Source: Pseudomonadota bacterium | Lineage (GTDB): Bacteria > Pseudomonadota > Alphaproteobacteria > Rhizobiales > Beijerinckiaceae | Direction of reading: 5' to 3' | DNA length: 9,615 nucleotides | NCBI GenBank assembly: GCA_023452965.1 | Contig: JAEXUU010000764.1 | Span: 1-9,615, forward strand | Shown here: in pieces, positions 5,476 through 9,615 of the stretch | Layout: every line of letters starts with the position of its first letter | Position numbering within the stretch: position 1 is the stretch's first letter | Position numbers and translations under genes: made by a program | The notes under the pieces: generated by a model | Databases searched by the model: none | Told to the model about the DNA's origin: nothing | Seen by the model: the letters and a program-made list of their open reading frames with translations, nothing else

Positions 5476-6315
5476 TCAATCGGCTGCGACAGGCGGTCCG
5501 GCGAGCTGGGCCGCAACCGTTCCGAACCAGCGCGTTTCGACCTCGAAGCGCAAGGGCAGCGGAAACTCGCCGCCCTCGCGCAGCGCGATCAGGACCGAGC
5601 CCTTCAGGGGCCGCATCGCCGCCTGCCGATCATCGTCATGCCGGAAGCCGGCGATCGTCCGGACGGTGAAGCCGCAATTCAGAGCGCGGCCGTTCAACGA
5701 CCCCTGGTCGCTCACCTCAACCTTCGCCGACGAGGTCATGACCGCGACCGAGCGGCGGCGGCCGTCATAGATCGCCGTCGAGCCGTCGCAGCTTTCCGTC
5801 TCCGCCACCTTTTTCAGCATTCCGGCAACGCCGGAGAGCGAGTCGACCGTGCCGCGGATCAGCTCGGGCGGGACGGCCTCGCGGTCCTCGTTCGACGGCT
5901 CCTGCCGCCGTATCGTCGGCAAGCCGCGCTGATAGAGCAATTCGCTGACATAGGTCCGGCCGCGCCACGAGCCGTTCGCGCTGTAGAGCCGAGGCTCGGG
6001 GCCGCTGCGGCCCCAGCGACCTTCCACCTTGCCCGATTGCTCCGCGGCCCCGACGAGCTGAGCCGCCCCGGAGGGCCGCGAGCGGATCTCGATGCGATAG
6101 CCGGCGCGGTCGAGCATCGCCTTCATTTCGATCTCGCCGAGAGAGACTCCGCCCAGCACCGTGACATCGTAGCGAAGGCGCAGCTCGCGCGCCGAGGCGG
6201 ACGAGGGTGCTGCGCAGGCGAACGTCCCAGCGATCAGGGCACCTGCCACGATGGCCCGTGCCTGTCTCGATGCGATGCCGGCTGCCCTCCCGCCGCGCTC
6301 GGGCCTCATCATCAT
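5476..6315 (-). CDS. Exported DUF3108 domain protein
   Basis: This 279-residue protein is predicted to be secreted to the periplasm. A basic N-terminus is followed by a hydrophobic core at 21-36 and a likely cleavage site at SASA-RE near 42. The mature part matches the DUF3108 pattern as I know it: RLRYDVTVLGGVSLGEIEMK, an Arg/Tyr-rich strand (GYRIEIRSR), TAIYDGRRRSVAV (180-192), a Cys in ALNCGFTVRTIAGF (211-224), and PLPLRFEVETRWFGTVAAQL near the end. Cys176 and Cys214 could pair. The biochemical role of the family is not known. Three consecutive ATGs at 6315, 6312 and 6309 give a compact signal peptide; a longer start at 6390 is possible and neither has a strong ribosome site. It is transcribed away from the outer-membrane protein gene. 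Confidence 0.8.
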   Translation of the reverse strand: MMMRPERGGRAAGIASRQARAIVAGALIAGTFACAAPSSASARELRLRYDVTVLGGVSLGEIEMKAMLDRAGYRIEIRSRPSGAAQLVGAAEQSGKVEGRWGRSGPEPRLYSANGSWRGRTYVSELLYQRGLPTIRRQEPSNEDREAVPPELIRGTVDSLSGVAGMLKKVAETESCDGSTAIYDGRRRSVAVMTSSAKVEVSDQGSLNGRALNCGFTVRTIAGFRHDDDRQAAMRPLKGSVLIALREGGEFPLPLRFEVETRWFGTVAAQLAGPPVAAD

Positions 6316-6430
6316 CGTCGGAGAGGCTGCGCGGCCTCGCAGCCGCTGCGCGTCGTCGCTGTCGCATTCGCGCCCGAGCATCCGCATCATCCCGCACAGG
6401 ACCAGCTGGTCCCCTTCCCTACGTGTGACT

Positions 6431-6447
6431 GCCCGGTGTTACCGGGC
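6431..6447. other. Perfect 7-bp dyad upstream of the DUF3108 gene
   Basis: gcccggt (6431-6437) and accgggc (6441-6447) are exactly complementary across a 3-base spacer. The dyad lies about 40 bases ahead of the longer possible DUF3108 start and about 115 ahead of the preferred start. It could be an operator or leader hairpin; there is no T-run on either side. Confidence 0.45.
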
Positions 6448-6798
6448 CACGGCGATGTGCCGTTTTAGCGCGGACGACGAGAGCCCCGCCATGCACGAAG
6501 GCGCGACGAGCGCAGTCGCCGGTCGAGCCATACAGGGCCCAATGCCGGCGGGCGCCCACCGACACGCCTGGCGTTCATCGCCTCCCAGGCCGGGCAGCTG
6601 CGCACCATCGCCCGCATCCCAGGCGACGTTGAACTCCCCCGGGATTGTCAGAATTCGCGATCAAAAGAGCGTGAAGTATCGATTTGATGCACGATTTCAC
6701 TACCGGCGTCATTCCGTCGAACGCAAGGTATTAGCGGTGCGTTCAGGATGGTCGTTCACTTTCAGGCTGCGAAGATCGCTTCTACGCAACAACAAGCC

Positions 6799-6805
6799 GG
6801 AGGAG
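6799..6805 (+). promoter_or_regulatory. Strong ribosome binding site of the outer-membrane gene
   Basis: ggaggag lies five bases ahead of the ATG at 6811. It is the best Shine-Dalgarno in the window and decides the start: the in-frame ATG at 6748 would add 21 residues ahead of an obvious signal peptide. Confidence 0.85.
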
Positions 6806-6810
6806 ACACT

Positions 6811-7536
6811 ATGCGCTTAAAGCTCTTAGCCGCTGTCGTCCTTGCCAGCGGTATAGCCAACTCAGCCTACTCGGCTGATCTCCCGGTCCGACAGGCGCCT
6901 CCCGTGTACGTGCCTGTCTTCACATGGGCGGGCTTCTACATTGGCCTGAACGCAGGTGTCGGGTGGGCCAACTCCCGCAACGTCCACATCACCGGGCCTA
7001 CGGTTGCCTCGTCCGGCATTCTGTCAGGTGGCGGCGGTGACGGGTCCTTCGTCGGCGGAGGGCAGATCGGCTATAACTGGCAGTCCGGCGCGATCGTGTA
7101 CGGTCTGGAGACAGACATTCAGTACGTCGATATCGGCGGGCGCGTTGCCTGGGGGCCTTACGACTGGTGGCGCGGCAGGGGCGAGGATGACGGCGGCTAT
7201 CTCGGAACCGTTCGCGCTCGCGTCGGTTACGCCTTCGACCGCACGCTGATCTATATTACGGGCGGCTTGGCCTATGGCGGCCTGAACAGCAACCCGCTGA
7301 CGGGCAATAACACCAGCAACGTGGGTTGGACGATCGGCGGCGGCGTCGAGTACGCCTTTACCAACAACTGGTCGGTCAAGCTCGAAGGTCTCTACCTCGA
7401 CACCAGTGAGGGCAGGAAGTCGAGATTCTTCGTCAACCCGCCGGGCGGAGCGCTTCCGGCGGGCACCTATACAGCGACGACCGATAGCAGCGCTGGAGCC
7501 GGCCTCGTCCGGGTGGGCGGCAACTACAAATGGTGA
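6811..7536 (+). CDS. Outer-membrane beta-barrel protein, Omp25/Omp31-like
   Basis: This 241-residue protein is predicted to insert in the outer membrane. A signal peptide (MRLKLLAAVVLASGIANSAYSA, cleaved near residue 22) is followed by a Pro-rich linker and the typical opening TWAGFYIGLNAGVGW (38-52). Alternating strands follow: GQIGYNWQSGAIVYGLETDIQY, LGTVRARVGYAFDRTLIYITGGLAYGG, VGWTIGGGVEYAFTNNWSVKLEGLYLD, and the terminal LVRVGGNYKW. The aromatic last residue fits the signal for barrel assembly. This is the small 8-stranded porin-like family abundant in Hyphomicrobiales, where members contribute to envelope integrity and surface antigens. The Gly-rich loop at 70-85 and the PYDWWRGRGEDDGG loop (116-129) are probably surface exposed. 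It appears monocistronic, with a strong ribosome site and a 3' hairpin. Confidence 0.9.
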   Translation: MRLKLLAAVVLASGIANSAYSADLPVRQAPPVYVPVFTWAGFYIGLNAGVGWANSRNVHITGPTVASSGILSGGGGDGSFVGGGQIGYNWQSGAIVYGLETDIQYVDIGGRVAWGPYDWWRGRGEDDGGYLGTVRARVGYAFDRTLIYITGGLAYGGLNSNPLTGNNTSNVGWTIGGGVEYAFTNNWSVKLEGLYLDTSEGRKSRFFVNPPGGALPAGTYTATTDSSAGAGLVRVGGNYKW

Positions 7537-7542
7537 GCTAGA

Positions 7543-7583
7543 CGATGTGTGCAGCCCAGTCGGCGATTGGGCTGCACACATCG
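7543..7583 (+). terminator. Perfect 16-bp stem-loop after the outer-membrane gene
   Basis: Arms 7543-7558 (cgatgtgtgcagccca) and 7568-7583 are 16/16 complementary around a 9-base loop, beginning six bases after the stop codon. It is the longest uninterrupted perfect stem in the window. No U-run follows, so it may work as a Rho-assisted terminator or as a 3' barrier to exonucleases that stabilises an abundant mRNA. Confidence 0.6.
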
Positions 7584-7838
7584 GCGCTCGCGACCGCAAG
7601 ATCTGGTAGGCGACGTCCGCCGTATCGCCTCGACCGAAATCAACGACAGCCAGAGCAGCTTGAGCTGCAGGCGTGAACATCGGTTTCCGACCGGTGGGCT
7701 GATGTCTACGGCGCCCCACGCCAAATTGGCGTTGCTGTGAGCGTCACGGCCGAACAGCGTCATCATTGCAGCCAACCCAACAAAGCTTAGCCCCGCCATG
7801 CCTTCCGGCATGACAGGGCTGTCGGCAGGACGGGAGCC
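7584..7838. other. Gap between convergent outer-membrane and RND genes, no clear gene
   Basis: This stretch is less GC-rich than the flanking genes. A minus-strand frame from 7853 (with ATGs at 7811 and 7799) contains a hydrophobic start, MAGLSFVGLAAMMTLFG, but it has no usable ribosome site, runs through the 16-bp hairpin and into the outer-membrane gene, and resembles no family I know. A small hairpin lies at 7797-7812 (catgcc and ggcatg). I see nothing else that can be supported. Confidence 0.5.
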
Positions 7839-7867
7839 GGCAGGATCGCGCAAAGCGCAACCCTGCC
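7839..7867 (-). terminator. Terminator-like hairpin after the RND pump gene
   Basis: In the minus-strand mRNA the arms 7867-7855 and 7851-7839 form a 13-bp stem (ggcagggttgcgc with gcgcgatcctgcc) including two G-U pairs and a 3-base loop. It starts nine bases after the RND stop codon. No U-run follows, so intrinsic termination is uncertain. Confidence 0.45.
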
Positions 7868-7876
7868 AGCAATTCC

Positions 7877-9615
7877 CTAGGCCGCCTCGGCAAGCTCCCC
7901 CTTACCCTCCACCCCATGCTGGCGCAGCGGCTTGTTGCCCGAGAGCTTGCGCATCAGCACGTAGAAGACCGGCGTCAGGAAGATGCCGAAGGCGGTGACG
8001 CCGATCATGCCGGCGAAGACCGCGATGCCCATGGCCTGGCGCATCTCGGCGCCCGCCCCGGTCGAGATCACCAGCGGGACCACGCCCATGATGAAGGCGA
8101 GCGAGGTCATCAGGATCGGCCGCAGGCGCAGGCGGCTGGCCTCGATCGCGGCCTCGACCGGCGTCCTGCCCTCGAATTCGAGCTCGCGCGCGAATTCGAC
8201 GATCAGGATGGCGTTCTTGGCCGATAGTCCGACCAGGACGACGAGGCCGATCTGGGTGAAGACGTTGTTGTCGCCGCCGCTCCACCAGACGCCGGCCATC
8301 GCCGCGAGCAGGCCCATCGGGATGATCAGCAGGATCGCGACCGGCAGGGTCAGGCTCTCATACTGGGCCGCCAGCACCAGGAAGACGAGCAGGATCGCCA
8401 CCGGGAAGACCAGGATGGCGGAGTTGCCGGCCAGGATCTCCTGATAGGTCAGCTCGGTCCATTCGAAGGCAAAGCCCTTGGGCAGGGTCTCGTTGGCGAT
8501 GCGGGTGACGGCGTCCTGCGCCTGGCCCGAGGAGAAGCCGGGGGCCGGGCCGGCATTGATGTCGGCGCTGAGGAACCCGTTATAGCGCATCGCCCGTTCG
8601 GGGCCGGCATCGGTGCGTACGTTGAGCACGGCCGAGAGCGGCACCATCTCGCCCGAGAGCGAGCGGACCTTGAGCTTGCCGATATCCTCCTGATAGGCGC
8701 GATAGGGAGCGTCGGCCTGGACGCGCACCGTGTAGGTGCGGCCGAACTTGTTGAAGTCGTTCACATAGGACGAGCCGAGATAGATCTGCAGCGTCTCGAA
8801 GACGTCGGTGACGGGAACGCCGAGCTGGCGCGCCTTGGTCCGGTCGATGTCGGCATAGAGCTGGGGCACGTTGACCTGAAAGCTCGAGAACATGCCGGCG
8901 AGTTCGGGCGCCGCCGCGGCCTTGGCCATGAAGGCCTTGGTCGCCTCGTCGAGCGCCTTGTAGCCGAGGCCGGCGCGGTCCTCGATCTGCAGCTTGAAGC
9001 CGCCGATGGTGCCGAGGCCCTGGACAGGCGGCGGCGGGAACATCGCGATGAACGCCTCCTTGATGCCGGCGAACTCCTTGTTGAGCTGCATGGCGATGGC
9101 GTTGCCCGAGAGCGAGGGGTCCTTGCGCTGGTCGAAGGGCTTCAGGCCGACGAAGACGATGCCGGCATTGGAGGAGTTGGTGAAGCCGTTGATCGACAGG
9201 CCGGGGAAGGAGATCGCGTTCTCGACACCGGGATGCTTCAGCGCGAGCTCGTCCATCTTGCGGATGACGTCCTCGGTGCGGTCGAGCGTCGCCGCGTCGG
9301 GAAGCTGGGCGAAGCCGACGAGATACTGCTTGTCCTGGCCCGGCACGAAGCCCGACGGCACCGCGCGGAAGAGCACCACGGTCAGGCCGACCAGCACGAG
9401 ATAGACCGCCATCATCGCCGTCTTGCGGGTCAGGATGCGGCCGACGCCGACGCCATAGGCCTGCGAGGAGCGGTTGAAGAAGCGGTTGAAGCCGCGGAAG
9501 AACCAGCCGAACAGCTTGTCCATGAAGCGGGTCAGCGCGTCCTTGGGGGCGTCGTGCCCGCGCAGGAGCAGCGCGGCGAGCGCCGGCGATAGGGTCAGCG
9601 AGTTGATCGCCGAGA
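7877..9615 (-). CDS. RND (HAE1) multidrug efflux inner-membrane transporter, C-terminal part
   Basis: This is the C-terminal 578 residues of a proton-driven RND pump, about half of the usual 1,040-1,060; the 5' end lies beyond the right edge. The frame stays open to 9615, beginning SAINSLTLSPALAALLLRG, a classic RND segment, so the ATG at 9523 is internal. Then come TM7, the periplasmic porter region (PSGFVPGQDKQYLVGFAQLPD, SSNAGIVFVGLKPFDQRKDPS, FPPPPVQGLGTIGGFKLQIEDR), and TM8-TM12. Proton-relay Lys in GLSAKNAILIVEFA (visible residue 466) and the RLRPILMTSLAFIMGVVPLVIS helix match AcrB Lys940 and the Arg971/Thr978 region. The porter sequence resembles the MexF/OqxB/BepE branch, by recall. 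In the cell it would work with a membrane-fusion protein and a TolC-like channel, probably encoded to the right. Confidence 0.95.
   Translation of the reverse strand, partial: SAINSLTLSPALAALLLRGHDAPKDALTRFMDKLFGWFFRGFNRFFNRSSQAYGVGVGRILTRKTAMMAVYLVLVGLTVVLFRAVPSGFVPGQDKQYLVGFAQLPDAATLDRTEDVIRKMDELALKHPGVENAISFPGLSINGFTNSSNAGIVFVGLKPFDQRKDPSLSGNAIAMQLNKEFAGIKEAFIAMFPPPPVQGLGTIGGFKLQIEDRAGLGYKALDEATKAFMAKAAAAPELAGMFSSFQVNVPQLYADIDRTKARQLGVPVTDVFETLQIYLGSSYVNDFNKFGRTYTVRVQADAPYRAYQEDIGKLKVRSLSGEMVPLSAVLNVRTDAGPERAMRYNGFLSADINAGPAPGFSSGQAQDAVTRIANETLPKGFAFEWTELTYQEILAGNSAILVFPVAILLVFLVLAAQYESLTLPVAILLIIPMGLLAAMAGVWWSGGDNNVFTQIGLVVLVGLSAKNAILIVEFARELEFEGRTPVEAAIEASRLRLRPILMTSLAFIMGVVPLVISTGAGAEMRQAMGIAVFAGMIGVTAFGIFLTPVFYVLMRKLSGNKPLRQHGVEGKGELAEAA

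Larger units (their letters stand above)
6316..6810. other. Divergent regulatory region between DUF3108 and outer-membrane genes
   Basis: This stretch separates two divergent genes and should hold both promoters. If the DUF3108 gene starts at 6390, the first 75 bases are coding. The part from about 6640 to 6800 is clearly more AT-rich than the flanks and likely contains the promoter and leader of the outer-membrane gene. I found TTGTCA (6645-6650) and TATTAG (6729-6734) but no pair with proper spacing, so no promoter is called. Frames crossing the region lack family resemblance. Confidence 0.5.

Noticed and set aside
4897..5516. Overlapping minus-strand frames upstream of the methyltransferase
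   Set aside because: The products are Ser/Arg/Pro-rich, overlap the methyltransferase gene in other frames, and share no features with known proteins.
5422..6468. Open frame of 348 codons on the + strand
   Set aside because: It is antisense to the DUF3108 gene, which has a signal peptide and family motifs. The + product is Arg-rich without domains.
6645..6734. TTGTCA and TATTAG as a sigma-70 promoter for the outer-membrane gene
   Set aside because: The two hexamers are far too distant to act as a pair, and no partner with 16-18 bp spacing was found for either.
7024..7719. Minus-strand frame of 231 codons
   Set aside because: Most of it is antisense to the outer-membrane protein gene and it passes through the 16-bp hairpin; no domain is recognisable.

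Overview
The window is GC-rich, with C or G at most third codon positions. Its gene content (acyl-CoA dehydrogenase, polar amino-acid ABC transporter, Omp25/Omp31-like barrel, RND pump) and its dispersed palindromic intergenic elements suggest an alphaproteobacterium of the Hyphomicrobiales (Rhizobiales), perhaps Bosea-like. The genus is inferred from sequence style, not from a database match.

Layout: (1) 1-575, the 3' end of an acyl-CoA dehydrogenase on the + strand, converging on (2) a four-gene minus-strand operon at 747-4035. In transcription order the operon encodes a Tat-type substrate-binding protein, permease A, permease B and an ATPase: a complete polar amino-acid ABC importer. The convergent gap holds a 120-nt compound palindrome. 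A GC-rich 10-bp hairpin separates the binding-protein gene from permease A. Two more palindromes separate the permeases, and one of them ends next to the ribosome binding site of permease B. Ahead of the binding-protein gene is a good match to a sigma-54 promoter, which suggests nitrogen control. (3) 4388-5116, a minus-strand methyltransferase with a zinc ribbon and an unusual SAM motif I. (4) 5476-6315, a minus-strand exported DUF3108 protein. (5) 6811-7536, a plus-strand outer-membrane beta-barrel protein followed by a perfect 16-bp stem-loop. (6) 7877 to the right edge, the C-terminal 578 residues of a minus-strand RND (HAE1) efflux pump.

Only the ABC operon is an obvious functional unit: the binding protein captures the ligand in the periplasm, the two permeases form the channel and the ATPase drives import. 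The other genes look like independent chromosomal units. I see no CRISPR array, phage, insertion sequence, tRNA or rRNA, and no convincing new multi-gene system. The most interesting signals are regulatory: the sigma-54 promoter and the RNA hairpins placed inside the transporter operon.
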